NCBI GenBank assembly: GCA_963920635.1
Contig: OY987300.1
Location: 62,286,915-62,350,914 of the forward strand
Reading direction: 5' to 3'
Length of the DNA stretch: 64,000 bases
DNA from: Pseudeuparius sepicola
Lineage: Eukaryota > Arthropoda > Insecta > Coleoptera > Anthribidae
The number at the start of each line of letters is the position of its first letter. Within the stretch, counting starts at the first letter, position 1. The notes beneath the pieces are model-generated. The model did no database searches. It was not told the origin of the DNA and saw nothing but the letters and a program-made list of their open reading frames with translations. Positions 23,795 through 36,825 of the stretch are shown here, piece by piece. The position numbers and the translations under genes are program-made.

Positions 23795-26700
23795 ATGGCC
23801 AGCAGCAGCCAGAGTTTGCCAGTGTCTCAAATATTGAAGTCAAAAAGTGAATTTGAAGATGAACCAAAGAAAAAATCTAGGGAAGACTGGAGAAAAGCAA
23901 AGGAGCTAGAAGAAGCCAGAAAAGCTGGTACGGCTCCAGCAGCCGTCGATGAAGAAGGGAAAGATATAAACCCTCATATTCCCCAATATATTTCAAATGC
24001 ACCTTGGTATTATGGCCAAAGTGGACCTACACTCAAGCATCAAAGACCACAAGAAGACAAGCAAAAGAAATTCTCACATCTAGATGACTGGTATCATCGA
24101 GGTGTTGATACCGTATGTAGATATTATGTTAGTTTATAATATTAATAAATTATTTACCTGTACATGTTCTTCTAGACAAAAATTGTTACTAAATACAGAA
24201 AAGGAGCTTGCGAAAATTGTGGTGCATTGACACACAAAAGAAAAGACTGCATGGACCGACCACGAAAAGTTGGAGCGAGATTTTCAGCTTCTAATATTGC
24301 ACCAGATGAATTTGTTCAAAAAAACCTAGCACTAAGCTTTGACGGAAAACGAGATCGCTGGAGTGGTTATGATCCTTCTGAACACAAGTCAGTTATTGAA
24401 GAGTTTCAAAAGGTCGAAGAAGCCAAACGACACCTGAAAGCCGAAAAACTAAATGCTAATGATGACTCAGGTGAAGATGACGATACTCAAGACGAAGACA
24501 AATATGTAGATGAGGTTGATATGCCTGGTACAAAAGTTGACAGCAAACAGAGAATCACAGTAAGGAATTTAAGAATACGAGAAGATACTGCAAAATATTT
24601 AAGGAACTTAGATCCCAACTCTGCATACTATGATCCTAAAACCAGGTCAATGAGAGAAAATCCTACACCAGCACAGGATGGAGTGTAAGTAGTATCACTA
24701 AATAAAGCTTTATTTATAAACTCGACGTTTGCGTTGGCGCTCGCCGTTGCCGTTTGCGTCGAAAATTCAATCCCTAAATTTTACGTGTAACCGTTTATAA
24801 ATGTCGTCGAACGTTACCGTCTGCATCGGATGCCGCCCGAGATAAACCAATTTCATCTTTCACATCCCGCCGTTCGTAGCCTTTCGACGTAGTCCAATAA
24901 AAATTAAGTTCAGCGGTCACGTGGTGTTTTGTTTAGCTGACAGTTCTGGACGCAAACAGAAAGTTTATAAAATGTCTGCTACGGAAGGCAACGGCGAAGG
25001 TCACCGTCAACCACAAACGTCGAGTTTATAAATCCACCTTAACAGTTGTGTTCGAGGAAAAATATAAGACAACTCTTATATAATAGTTTGTACAAGGGTG
25101 GATTTGATGTATATGTTACGGTTAAAGAGTTTACTTGGCTAGTTTATAGACTAGCTGGATAGTACCTATACAAGCTATCCAAATGTCTGGTCATTTTGAT
25201 GGAAAATCATCTTTTCACTAATATTGGTTGGTTTGTATACTATCCAGCTAGTTTACAAACTACAAGTACAAACCACAAGAAAATTACACATTAACCGGAG
25301 TTTTTGGCTAGTTTACAAACTATCCACAGTAGTTGGATAAAGTGTGAACTTAATATTGCTAGTAATACATAATAACCAACTCGTTGGTTAGTAGGTATGT
25401 AAACTAACCAATTCTCTTTGGTTAATTTGTTAGAAAAGTGAGGTTATGTTTATGGCAAGTGAGTGCTCTTAAGCCCGATTTATAAACTTTTACGGTTGAC
25501 GTTCGAAAGTTGGACATCGAAGATTTGATGTTAGTATTTATAAACCCAAATTCCGTTGCCGTTTGCCATTTGACGTTCCATCGGGGATAACCAACTTTTA
25601 TCTTTTTCCGTTTGCCGTTGCAGTTCCGGCCAATGAAGTGCCTTATTAAGGGTCACGTGGGAGGTCACATGGTTTCCCAGTGTATCAGCTGATCATCTGT
25701 ATTGATTTTGTGTAATATTTTAATATTAATTATTCAAAATAACACTACATGGTAGTAAACAGAATGGATTTTAGAGTCGCTAAATCAGAATATTAAAATC
25801 GAACGACTTCGATCCCATGACAATGATTGTTGTTGTTATGGTTTATCTTTCTGGCGTGGATACCACGCAGGCGTACAGAAAATTCTAAACCGAACGGAAA
25901 AAGTTTATAAACGACTTTGGAAACAGAGCTGCGGCAACGTCAAACGGAAACGTCAAACTTCAAACGGCAACGTCAAACGTAAAAGTTTATAAATCCAGCT
26001 TTATTGTTTACTGTGTCTTATGAAATTTGTGTATTTGATTATTAAAAATGAATCAACAGCAACAATTTGAAAACCTACTTTTGGAAATTTACAAAATTCG
26101 AAATTAGCGAATGACAATGATTACAGTGAACTTTTACAACTTATTTTTTTACAAAGAATTATTTTACTATAGAAAACTAAATTAAGCAAAGGGAATTGGT
26201 TAGTTTACATACTAACCAACGAGTTGGTTATTATGTATTACTAGTAATATTAAGTTCACACTTTATCCAACTACTGTGGATAGTTTGTAAACTAGCCAAA
26301 AACGTCGGTTAATTTGTGTAATTTTCTTGTGGTTTGTACTTTAGCGACAAATCTTATATAGTTTGTAAACTAGCTGGATAGTATACAAACCAACCAATAT
26401 TCGTGGCTATTTTAGTGAAAAGATGATTTTCCATCAAAATAACCAGACATTTGGATAGTTTGTATACTATCCAGCTAGTCTATAAACTAGCCAAGTAAAC
26501 ACTTTAACCGTAACATATATATTTATATCACGAGGATATAGGAGTTGTGCGGCGTATTTTTTATATTTTGATATTCAGATAAACAATGAAAATAATTTGT
26601 CAGAACACTGACATTTCCCGGTGTGAACATTGCAGACATTTTTTAGCAACTAAAAATTTTAGCAGACATTTTTGGCAACTATTTTCACATCTAAAGGGCT

Positions 26701-29700
26701 TCATTTCTTGTATAAGAAAGAACTAAAGGTAAGTACAGGGTCATGATGTAAAAATTGTTAACCACAGGTGGAAAAAAATAGCTTAATATGAATCTGAAGT
26801 TTAAAAAATTCTAAAAACCAAATAAATAAAAAAATATGTACCTATTAAAACAAAACCCTTACTTAACAGCTTTTTCCTAGTCAGCTGGTAAGTTCGCGCG
26901 TCAAGTCTGGAGCGCAGTGGCTAGTTGCACAACATATCATAAATTTACTTGTTTTTTTTACGTTTTCACAGAAATCTAAAAAAAAAGTCGAAATATTGAT
27001 AAAAACTTAAAAGATCAATGATTTTTGTGGTTTTAAATTTTTAGGGAAACATTTTTCTGCTGTGAAGATAAACACATGGTCTAAGTTAATTCTAGTGATG
27101 GGTTTACTCCCGGGATTTTTAAAAACTCCCATTCCTCCCAGCATGAAACCTCTCATCCGCCATTTTATTTAGCTGTCATTGCTGTCAATACTCCCAGAGC
27201 TTTGTAAAAACTCTTGGGATTTTTTGAAAAACCTGTGAGTTTTCAGAATAATGATTCACCATTCTATTCTAACTGTATTCCTTACATGTTTGCCTTTAAA
27301 TCGATATATAAGTATAGTATACTTCAATGAAATGTGAAGATAAAAAAATTGCATAAATTAAATAAAGAATAGAATATGAAAGGTAGGGTTTCAGCATTCA
27401 GCAAAGTCGTTTATAAACTTTTTCCGTTCGGTTTAGAATTTTCTGTACGCCTGCGTGTTATCAACGCCAGAAAGGTAACCATAAAACAACAATATTTATT
27501 ATCATCGGAGCGAAGTCGTTCGATTTCAATATTCTGATTTAGCAACTCTGAATCCATTCTGTTTACGACTATGTAGCGTTATTTTGGATACTTAATATTA
27601 AAAATATTACACAAAATCAATAGATGATCAGCTAATAAACTGGGAAACCATGTGACCTCTCACGTGATCCTTAAAAAGGCACTTCATTGGCCGAAGATGC
27701 AATGGCAAATGGAAAAAGATAAATGTTGATTATCCCTGATGGAACTTCAAACGGGAAACGGCAACGGAATTTGAATTTCGATGTCCAACTTTCCAACGTC
27801 AAATGGAAACGTCAAACTTCAAACGGCAACGTCAAACGTCAAAGTTTATAAATCGGGCTTTAACAAAACAAAAACTACAACTGAAAACTTACCTAGTACC
27901 AGTAGTGAATAAAACCATAGAAGAATCTACTACGACAGATTTTTCTATGATAAAACTCAAGAACTATATTCAGGCAGAGAGCAACCTCAGGGGCCTCAGT
28001 TCTTCGTTTAAAATTTAAAACATTTAAAATGAACGTTTTATTTTCAAAACCGAGGTTAAATTCTCAATCAATTAGACAGCTTAATGGTGGCAAATTTAAA
28101 ATTTGGGAATGTTCCCGGGAGTTTTGACGGTTTTTGAGTCAATGCTCCCATTTGTTAGGAATATTCCCAGTTTTTTAATGCTCCCATCACGGTACCTAAT
28201 ATTCCCGGCGACCCAACTCTAGTTAATTTATTACCTTTTTGACTTGCTTTTTGATTTTTCAATGTCAATCCTTTTCTTCTTTTGTAAATCTCAATGTAAT
28301 GTCCAAAAAAGTGTTGAGCATCAATTAAAATCGAGCACAAATTGTAGAAACGTTCTACCTGTCAGTACTGTTTAGATGAATTGTTAAAAAATGCCACCAG
28401 CAACTTAAATACACAGACTACACACACAAGTTTATTCTATTTGTGAGTGTCAGAACTTAGCATCCCCTAGCGCGTATAAGAAATCTATTATGATATAGTA
28501 ATAAGCCCACTGGCGAATCCCTGATAAGATATTGCCATAATATTGTACCGTTAGCAATTTTTTCGTGTATCTGGCCGATTCTACCTGGGCTGTGATATAG
28601 TAAGGTATGTAGGAGCACGAGAATGGTGAGGAGAGTATGGTATCGAAGAGTACAGCGACAGTGGCAGGCATATGGTCCACAATGTGGAACAAAGAGCGAA
28701 GACATATCCTTCCCTCTATCTTCACCTATATATGTATATGCATAATCTTCATGTAACCCCAAACAACAATACAAGTAATTTTTTTATTACAAGTGTTGCA
28801 GAACAAAACCCAGTTAAAAAAAATCCTTCGACACCGTCCGAAGGGTTGACTGAACCCTTCGACTAAAATATAGAAAAAGAATTCTCTCTCAAAGACACAA
28901 AAAGTGTTGCAGATTAAAACCCAGTGAAAGAGAATCCATTGTAGGAAAAATAAGCTGGCAAATTGCCAATTCCTTTGGACCCGTTCAAACGGTCGAATCA
29001 ACCCTTAGACAAAGTATATTTTTTTCTCAAAGACACAAAAAGTGTGGCAAATCACAACCCAGTGGAAAAGTATACTCTAGGTGATAGAAATAAGCTGCCG
29101 AACCGCCAATTCCTTCGGCCCCATCTGAAGGATCAAATCAATCCTTAGACAAAATATAAAACATATTTTTTTCTAAAAGACGCAAAAAGTGTTGCAGGGG
29201 ACTGCTCTCCACTGGGTTTGATCTGCAACACTCTTTATGTCTTTGAGAAAAAATATTTTCCTTATTTGGTCTAAGGGTTGAATCGACCCCTCGGAAGGAG
29301 CCGAAGGAATTGGCGATTCTGCAGCTAACCTCTATACCGTATAGGTCTTTTCCACTGGCTTTTGATGTGCAACACTTTTTGCTTCTATATTTCGTCTAAG
29401 GGTTGATTCGACCCCTCGCACAAGGCCGAATGAATTGAGAATTCGGCAGCTCATTTATATCCCCTAAAAGCCTCTTTTCCACTGGATTTTGATCTGCAAA
29501 ACTTTTTGTCTTTGAGAAGAAACATTATATATTTCATATTTGTTCCCTCGGACGAGGCTGAGGGTATTGGCGATTTGCGAACTTATTTCTGTCCCCCAAA
29601 GGATTATTTTCCCCTGGGGGTTGTTCTACAACACTTTTTGTGCCTTTCCCAAAAAAATATTTTCTATAGGTATTTTGTCTAAGGGTTGATGCGATCCCTC

Positions 29701-32700
29701 GGACGGGACCGAAGCAATTGGCCTTTGGCAGCTTACTTCTATCACCTAAAGGACTTTTTTTCACTGAGTTTTGATCTGCAACACTTTTTGCATCTTTGAG
29801 AAAATAGTTGTTTGTGTACCAAAGCACTGAAGTTCAACTTTTTATAACAAATGTAGAATCTAGTTGCCGAGGGACACATTTCTTTATCGGGGAAATCGAA
29901 GTTTTATTAGGCAAAATAATTTAAAATGGATGGTTGACCCAACCATCCATGTGCCGACCACGCAAGCTACTTTGCCTCTATATTGCTCTACCTAAATCGA
30001 GCATGATGCGGTAGTCACAACTGATTTTCAGGAGTGCTCTGGCCAGTCTCTTGCAGTCTACATAGAAAATTTTATTGATGTTCAAACCTACCAAAATATT
30101 TATACATATTCAAAGATTGCATTGTTATAGGTAACAATTCTGCACTGAGGCTGAAAAGTTAAATGATAATTTATTGGCAGAGTTTTGAATATCTGGCCAA
30201 GTTTGACTTCATGTTTAAAATTAAAATAAAGACATGACAAACAAAATCCCTAGATGAATTTAAGTAAGTTCATTAAAAGTACATATTCCTAATGTGTCTT
30301 TACTTAAATAAAAAAAGGGTGTGAAAATGAATACTTTTGTTGCCCTCTCTAGTGACTACACTACACATTACACATATGGTGCATTCCTCCATTTTATAAT
30401 GATATAATGTTTGCTATGCATATATGTATTTAAACTCTAATAAGTACCTTCCTTTATAGAAAGAACCATGAATGAGATGTATTCTTACACATCATTAATG
30501 CGAGGCAACACTTCTGGATTGACCAAATCTGTATATACGCTAACAGTGAATAATAAAATCATTATTATTCACTGCTGAAATGTTTGAGTGAACAGTTTGT
30601 AAATGTTTTTATTTGAAAATAAGTATGAATTCGCACATATAATGGCTATTGTTCAGTCAGATAATTTATGATACTGGACACTCTCATATTGTATACTTCA
30701 TCTTCATGAATAATAGCATCGAATATAAAGTAATAAGCGAAGAGGAACAACCGCTGTAAAAGTTAACAGTCATTTGTTGCTGAAGTAGCCTGGCACGGTC
30801 AATAATCATTATTATGCTCATTGCATAATATACTACAACGGGCTGATAAGACATAGCACTTGAGTAAAGGAATAATTTATTCCTTCACTCAATGATAGCA
30901 CACAAATATGCAGTATGTCCATGGTTAGAGTGAATAAGAGGCAAAACTTTTTATTGTATATTTTTTCTGAAAAAGTATACTTATAAAAAGTTTTGCTTGT
31001 ATTTAAAATGAGGTTATTATGGAGAAAATACATTTCATGTATGAGGTATACACAAAAATAAAAAATATGAAATGTCATAAGAGTAAATTATCTTTACTTT
31101 TATTCTTTCAAAAGTGTCACTATGGGAATAGTTGTTCGGATTTAAAAGTTACAACAGAAATCCCATTTGTGGCAAAATTTGCAGACTTTGACTATTAGAA
31201 GAGGTTAGACTTAGCTTTAGGCTATAGCTATGTTCGCAAAGCGGTCCCAAACTGGTTTTGAACTAGTAACCGTCAATGTGATTGGCTCACATAAATTCTA
31301 AAATTATATTTCAGTTAGACTGCATAGAAACGAAAACTTTTATTTTAAATTTTACGAAAAAACAGCACACTTGACAAAAAAAGGTTGCCACGGAGGAACT
31401 TTTCTTGTATGGAGTGCCCGGAAGAATATTAGGCACTTCAGTTTTTAAATACAAATATTAAATATTTATTTGTTTTTTTATTTTTTTATATTGATGATAA
31501 GAATCTTTGTAGTGAATTTTGAAACACCCCTGTATAGCAAATTTAAAGAAAGGAGTTCATAATTACTGACCCTTTCCATATTCAAAGCTGACGGTTAGCT
31601 ATATTTGCAGAGCAATCTCAAACCAGTTCGGAACTAGTAACTGTCAATATCATTGGTGAGTTTGAATTTTAGAATTTTTTTAAGCCAATCACATTGAGGA
31701 TTAGTACTTCAGAACATAGCTATAGCTAAGTGAAATGGAAATTCTGACGTAACTTTTAATTATGAACAACTATCCGTAGTAACACTTTGTCCAAAGATTA
31801 AACATAAGGGTAGTTTACTCCTTTTCATATTTTTTATTTTTCTGGACACCCCACCTCATACATGAAATGTTAAGTTTCTCGGTGGCAACTTCATTTTAAA
31901 TACAAGCAAAACTTTTTATAGAGTGCTTGTCCAAAGATTAAACATAAGGGTAGTTTACTCCTTTTCATATTTTTTATTTTTCTGGACACCCCACCTCATA
32001 CATGAAATGTTAAGTTTCTCGGTGGCAACTTCATTTTAAATACAAGCAAAGCTTTTTATAGAGTGCTTTATTACCGTAAAAATGTAAAATAAAAAAGTTT
32101 TCCCTCTTATTCAGTTTAACCGTGGATATACTGTATTTTAAATGTTTCATCATACCACAGAATAAACAGCTCAGCAACAGAAGCCTCCTTAATGACATGT
32201 GTCAAAAATAAGCGAGCCTCCATTTTAATTTACAGAGAAATATCCACTATTTTAAACATAAATTTGGTTCTAATACAATTTATTTGTTATTAAGATGAAC
32301 CTAAAATCAAATAAAATGCGTAATGTTTATCTTTCTTTGAAGATGTTATGCTTAAAAGATAGTCTCCTTTTCACACATGTCGCTAAGGAGTTGTCTGTAT
32401 TGTTAGTCTGTGATCGTACTGATCTCCAAAATGGTTTAAAATTATGATGTTAGCTTTTTTCCCCAAAATAGATCGTGCTTCCACTTAATATACAGGATGA
32501 TTTTTTTTAGGTCTACCACCGCGATTTTCTCGCTCATTTTGCGGCTTACAAAAAAAATGTAAGAAACAAAAATGTGACAATTTTGGACAGCTAAGTGGTG
32601 CTGCAAAAGAAATCGGCATCCATGGCCAACTTGTCGCCCAATATTAAAAAAACCTCAAATTGAGTAATTTTTTTAAGAAACAGAGAAAAACTTTTATATT

Positions 32701-34647
32701 GAAAATTGATGGCACTAAGAAGCTTTATGCAACTGAGTACTCAGATAGTTTCAGAAAATTACACAGGGTCTTCGGCTCTCTTGAGGCTATGAATTTTTTT
32801 TTGTTTATTTCTTATCAAGTGATTTTCTCTCTTATTTTTGGCCGCACAGAAAATATGTAAGAAAACAAAATATGGCAATTTTGGTCAGCGAGGCGACATT
32901 AAAAAAAGAATGGGCCTCCATACCCAACTTTTCGCGGTGCACTAAAAAAACCTAAAATCAACAAAAATTTTCATGGTCTCAAGAGAGCCGAAGACCCTGT
33001 GTAATTTGCTGAAACTATCTGAGCACCTGGGTGGATAAAGCTTCTCAGTGCCATCAATTCTCAATATAAAAGTTTTTCTCTGTCTCTTAAAATAAACATT
33101 CCACGGCCATTAATAGTTTTGCACAATTTGAGGTTTTTTTAATATTGCGCGACAAGTTGGCCATGGATGCCTATTTCTTTTGCAGCACTACTTAGCTGTC
33201 CAAAATTGCCACATGTTTGTTTCTTTTGTTTTTTTTTTGTAGGCAGCAAAATGAGCCAAGAAAATCGCGGTGGTAGACCTAAAAAAATCATCCTGTATAA
33301 TTATCATTTAATCTAATTTGCTGCAGATTTTACATAAAAGTGAATTGAGTAGGTCAGAGTGAATAAAATAGATTACGTAGTTCCTCATATCTTTTCCTAT
33401 TCCTCTGCGCAAAATAATTGCGTACAAATTTTTAATTTTTCTAACCTCAGACAAATATGTTTATTATTTGTCTGAGTTTCTACATCTGAAAGTAACGTGT
33501 TTTCACATGTTTTCGCACAAAGTCTGACACTGACACCAACTGACATTTCTGTTAGCCTTTACTGACACTATTGGTCCGGGTTAAGGAAACGTAGTTTAGT
33601 AAAGTTGTTATAAATATAATGATGGCACAGTATAGTGGATATAACGAATACTTTGCGAGTGCCCTCCTAAAATCCCAAAGTTGCTTGCATTTGAGATTGG
33701 ATATTTGACACAATTCTTAATATCTACACCAAATTAACTTTTTAAATGTAAATAAGTACTACATAAGTTATTTGTTTTTTTATAGGTATGCTGGAGAAAA
33801 CTTTGTTCGTTTCACCGGGGACACACGCCAACATGCGAAGGCACAACTTTTTGCTTGGGAAGCACATGAACAAGGGGTGGATGTACATCTTTTAGCCGAA
33901 CCAACGAAATTAGAGCTGCTGAAGAAAGAGTATGAAAAGAAAAAGGATCAGTTTAAAACCAAAGTGCAAAAAGACGTGTTGGAAAAATATGGGGGAGAGG
34001 AGCATTTGGAAGCGCCGCCAAAGAGCTTGTTGTTAGCCCAAACTGAGGAATACGTAGAATATTCAAGGTCCGGAAAGGTTATTAAAGGACAAGAAAAACC
34101 AGTTGTAATGTCAAAATATGAAGAGGATATATGTATTAATAACCATACATCCGTTTGGGGTTCGTATTGGCGGGGTGGTCGATGGGGATACAAATGTTGT
34201 TATTCGTTCACAAAAAATTCTTATTGCCTTGGCGACGCTGGAAAAAACGTGGAATCCATCACAACAAACCTTGATGCTCCAGAAAATGAAAATCCAAATA
34301 ATTCTACAACCTTTGAGCATTTACTCAGTGAAAATTCATCGAATTCAAGTAGCTCTGACGAAGAAATTCAGTCAAAAACTGACAAAAAGAAGAAAAAGAA
34401 AGACAAAAAGAAGAAGCGTAAACAAGAGAAAAAACAGAAGAAAACCGAGGAGAAAGACAAACTTAAGAAGGCACTTGAGGCTGAAGAAGACCAACAGAAG
34501 GCAGCAGATAGGTTGCTTGCAATGGATGAGCGAAAACGTCCTTACAATAGTATGTTTGAAGCTAAAAAGCCTACTGAAGAAGAACTTGAGGCCTACTACC
34601 TAAAGAGGAGAAGAGAAGAGGACCCAATGAATCAGTTTATGAACTGA
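23795..34647 (+). CDS. Slu7: Pre-mRNA-splicing factor SLU7, complete (3 exons)
   Basis: Exons are 23795-24112, 24176-24684 and 33786-34647, with frame-keeping GT-AG junctions, giving 562 aa (human 586). SLU7 acts in the second step of splicing, in 3' splice-site choice. A zinc knuckle [14 protein letters not shown] (CX2CX4HX4C) is at residues 118-131. Family blocks follow: [16 protein letters not shown]-like [63 protein letters not shown] at about 399-404, a Lys-rich tract at about 473-496 and the end block [11 protein letters not shown]. The linker before YAGENF is about five residues shorter than in human. The last intron is 9.1 kb of repeats. Confidence 0.95.
24709..25042. mobile_element. 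MITE, TTTATAAACTCGACGTTTG ends
   Basis: Left end AAGCTTTATTTATAAACTCG and right end CGAGTTTATAAATCCACCTT form an inverted repeat. The interior is unusually CpG-rich, with GCCGTTGCCGTTTGCGTCG-like words. It starts about 25 bases after the SLU7 exon 2 splice donor. It is related to the copies at 25476 and 27405. Confidence 0.65.
25111..26517. mobile_element. Foldback element, ATATGTTACGGTTAAAG ends, carrying a nested MITE
   Basis: Arms 25111-25445 and about 26185-26517 pair closely and are themselves made of GGATAGTTTGTAAACTAGCC-like words in alternating direction. The 25476-26009 MITE occupies the loop. There is no coding capacity. Confidence 0.75.
25476..26009. mobile_element. 530 bp MITE, AAGCCCGATTTATAAAC ends (copy A)
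   Basis: It has subterminal arrays of CAAACGGCAACGTCAAACG-type words and ends in TTTATAAA. An inverted relative covers 27405-27865, sharing internal blocks such as GTCACGTGGGAGGTCACATG and GATCAGCT. It lies in the loop of the foldback. Confidence 0.7.
27405..27865. mobile_element. MITE, AAGCCCGATTTATAAAC ends (copy B, inverted)
   Basis: It is the reverse of copy A at 25476-26009, from AAAGTCGTTTATAAACTTTT to GTTTATAAATCGGGCTTTAA. The 3' terminal arrays of TCAAACGGCAACGTCAAACG are better preserved here. Confidence 0.7.
28785..29830. repeat. Head-to-head array of about 120-130 bp units
   Basis: About three units read one way (28785, 28905 and 29035) and about five read the other way (from 29190 to 29800). 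Each unit contains AGACACAAAAAGTGTTGCAG, AAACCCAGT, a block like CCAATTCCTTCGG, and AACCCTTAGAC or its complement. The array turns near 29195-29225. The units drift from each other, so it is old. Confidence 0.75.
29811..29878. repeat. Half copy of the CACTGAAGT hairpin MITE
   Basis: GTACCAAAGCACTGAAGTTC then AACTTTTTATAACAAATGTAG and TAGTTGCCGAGG match the left half of the family at 7437 and 19268. The right half is absent. Confidence 0.5.
30840..32100. mobile_element. Complex inverted-repeat element in the SLU7 intron
   Basis: The block with AAAAGTTTTGCTTGTATTTA (about 30985) and CATTTCATGTATGAGGT pairs with the block at about 31855-32060. The block CTATAGCTATGTTCGCAAAG (about 31222) and its flanks pair with 31590-31735. 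Boundaries are not sharp. The right arm contains the 140 bp tandem duplication. Confidence 0.55.
31787..32068. repeat. Near-exact 140 bp tandem duplication
   Basis: Two consecutive 140-base units (period 31791 to 31931) differ at one position (AAAACTTTTT versus AAAGCTTTTT). They contain CTGGACACCCCACCTCATAC. It looks very recent relative to surrounding repeats. Confidence 0.85.
32493..33295. mobile_element. Foldback element, CAGGATGATTTTTTTTAGG ends
   Basis: The ends are flanked by TA. The arms pair through GGTCTACCACCGCGATTTTC and its complement, and continue through the blocks with GGCCAACTTGTCGC and CACAGGGTCTTCGGCTCTC. It is almost fully palindromic over 803 bp. It ends about 490 bp before SLU7 exon 3. 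Confidence 0.8.
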
Positions 34648-35336
34648 GTCTACAATGAAAAATAATGTAACATGTAGGTATGTTTATGCATGTATATAAA
34701 ACTATAATGTAAAATATTTATTAACAATATAGTTCTTAGACATTGATATGACCAGAGATGAAGTGACTTTAACATGCTTTATTAAATTTTAACAGGTAAT
34801 TAATGAACGGATCTAGATATTTTCAAGCGTGACAAGTTAACCTCAATTTCTTAATTTTTCACAGGGAAAAGAAAAAGTCGTTTATTTTCGTGTTCCAAAA
34901 CAAAAATTAATATTGTGAGAGCAGATGTATTATTCATAGTTCGGGGGATATCAAGAAATATTATTTGTTGAAGATGAGGAAGAACAGGGTTATGCGGTTT
35001 TATAAAAGGTTGACCATTTTGCGGAAGAAACTGTACCTACCTACCCAATTTCAACAATAGGTAGTTCCAGCAACATTATTTCAGAATGCATTTTAGTGCA
35101 AAAACAATGTTCCCCCCTTTCAACTTATAATTCGAAAACATCTTCCCCCAAAAGTTGCATTCGGTATTTAAAATGAAATGAAAAGGAATGAAAATGAAAA
35201 ACCTCAATCGTTACTCAAACACAGATCGCTCTCGACAGCCAAAGTACATGGAACAGCCTGAACTTGCTCGGACACGTCCATGTTTGATATTCGAACAATC
35301 TGGGTTTACCACCCCTACATCTAGATGCATTAAATG
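34648..35336. other. SLU7 3' flank
   Basis: It should include the SLU7 3' UTR. No strong AATAAA is close to the stop. Nothing else was recognised up to the 8 bp target site ATTAAATG at 35329-35336. Confidence 0.4.
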
Positions 35337-36743
35337 CAGTAGCGTGCCGTAGGGGGGGCACGGGGGGGCCTGTGCCCCCCCCCGCCCTCAACCCTAACCC
35401 GCCCTCAGCCCTAACCCGCCCTTTGTGCTCTAGTGCAATTGCAAAATTGAACGTACAACCACGACAATATTATGGTCTATTATTTGTATTAGATATTTTT
35501 GCGTTATCCCCGGCAAATATTTCCTTTAAAGAAACGGTTGGCAACGGTGCTTTGTTTTTATTATAGTTGGTCTAATAACTAAAAATAAATCATATTTTGT
35601 TGCTATGTCACTCACGACGCGACACCTTCATTTTGATCGTAGTCTGCAAACATAACATCTGAAACGTTCTCCTATTCATCATCTTATTCATCTGTACGTT
35701 GAAGATTTTACTCCCCCTGGATTTTTTGACGAAAATAAAAAATTTTAAGTGAAAATATCTTAAACACAGAATATACAACATTGATTCATTAACTGAATAT
35801 AAATTGGAAAATTGTCATGTAATAATGTGTAACATAGATACATTTATTGAAAAATATACCTACTTATTATTGTCAACTACCGATTCCACGAGACCTGGCT
35901 TTTCCCGTACTAGCCCAGGGTTGTAATATGGTTTGGGTGTTCAAGCACCCTACATTGAGAAAACACGAAAAATACATTATACTGTTATGATTTTGTAATT
36001 TCCTATACCTCTTCTGTGCTTTATATTTCTAAAAATTTTCGCCTAGGGCGCATTTTAGTAACCAAACACCTCTCCTTTCTTTTGTGTAGCCGGTTTAAAA
36101 AGCAATGATTTTTATGGGCTCACACTAAAACAAATTTCGAAATTTCTATTGGTCACAGTTGCTCTATAAAAGAAGATTGAGTAGGACTTCTTGGCTACAA
36201 ATGTTATGAGTCGTAGTGAACAAAAAAAAAATAAAAACCAGTTAACAAGAATATGTTTTGCTTGGAATTTATTTTCGTTAATTTAAACTGTTTGACCTTG
36301 AATATTTGAAAAATTTTCGCCTGCGCGGCGCAATTTTGTACCACAAAGATTCAATTTATAATTTATAATTTTTTTTAATTTCTGACTACTTCCCAACTAA
36401 AAAGTTTTGTTTTTTGGACAAAAGTAAAAAATTGAGAGGAAATATAACGAGTTTTTTAAACCCCGGCGGTAGTCAAGCTAAAACCGGCGCTGATCATTAC
36501 TACTATTAAATCAGAAACAGCGCAATTAATCAATTATGATAAGACAAATTTAAATCTGTAAAAACAAGAAGATTATTATTTTAGTTAAGTAGGCTGTGTT
36601 ATTTTTTTGTTTATAGCTTTACCTAACTCATAAAATATTATATATTTTGTTTACTTTGTTAAAACAAAAAAAATGTATGACTTTTATTGGCGCCCTTAAA
36701 ATAGCTCGCCCCCCTCCGCCCTTTTACCCACGGCACGCTACTG
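35337..36743. mobile_element. Non-autonomous hAT-type element 1 (1407 bp)
   Basis: The terminal inverted repeats are CAGTAGCGTGCCGT and ACGGCACGCTACTG. The 8 bp target duplication ATTAAATG is perfect (35329-35336 and 36744-36751). G/C runs follow each end. No transposase domain was found inside. The 8 bp duplication and CAG ends fit hAT transposons. Confidence 0.9.
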
Positions 36744-36825
36744 ATTAAATGTATGATTCAGAGCAAAAAGAGCACTGTTTGGTAAATACCAAGCACACTT
36801 ATTAATTCAATTCATTATGTGACAG

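Noticed and set aside
28785..29830. CRISPR-like array
   Set aside because: The units are 120-130 bp, diverged, flip orientation and have no uniform spacers; the genome is an insect's.
33948..34603. Frames overlapping the last SLU7 exon, including a 161-codon Lys/Arg-rich one
   Set aside because: Alternative-frame shadows; the basic composition comes from the Lys-rich tract of SLU7.
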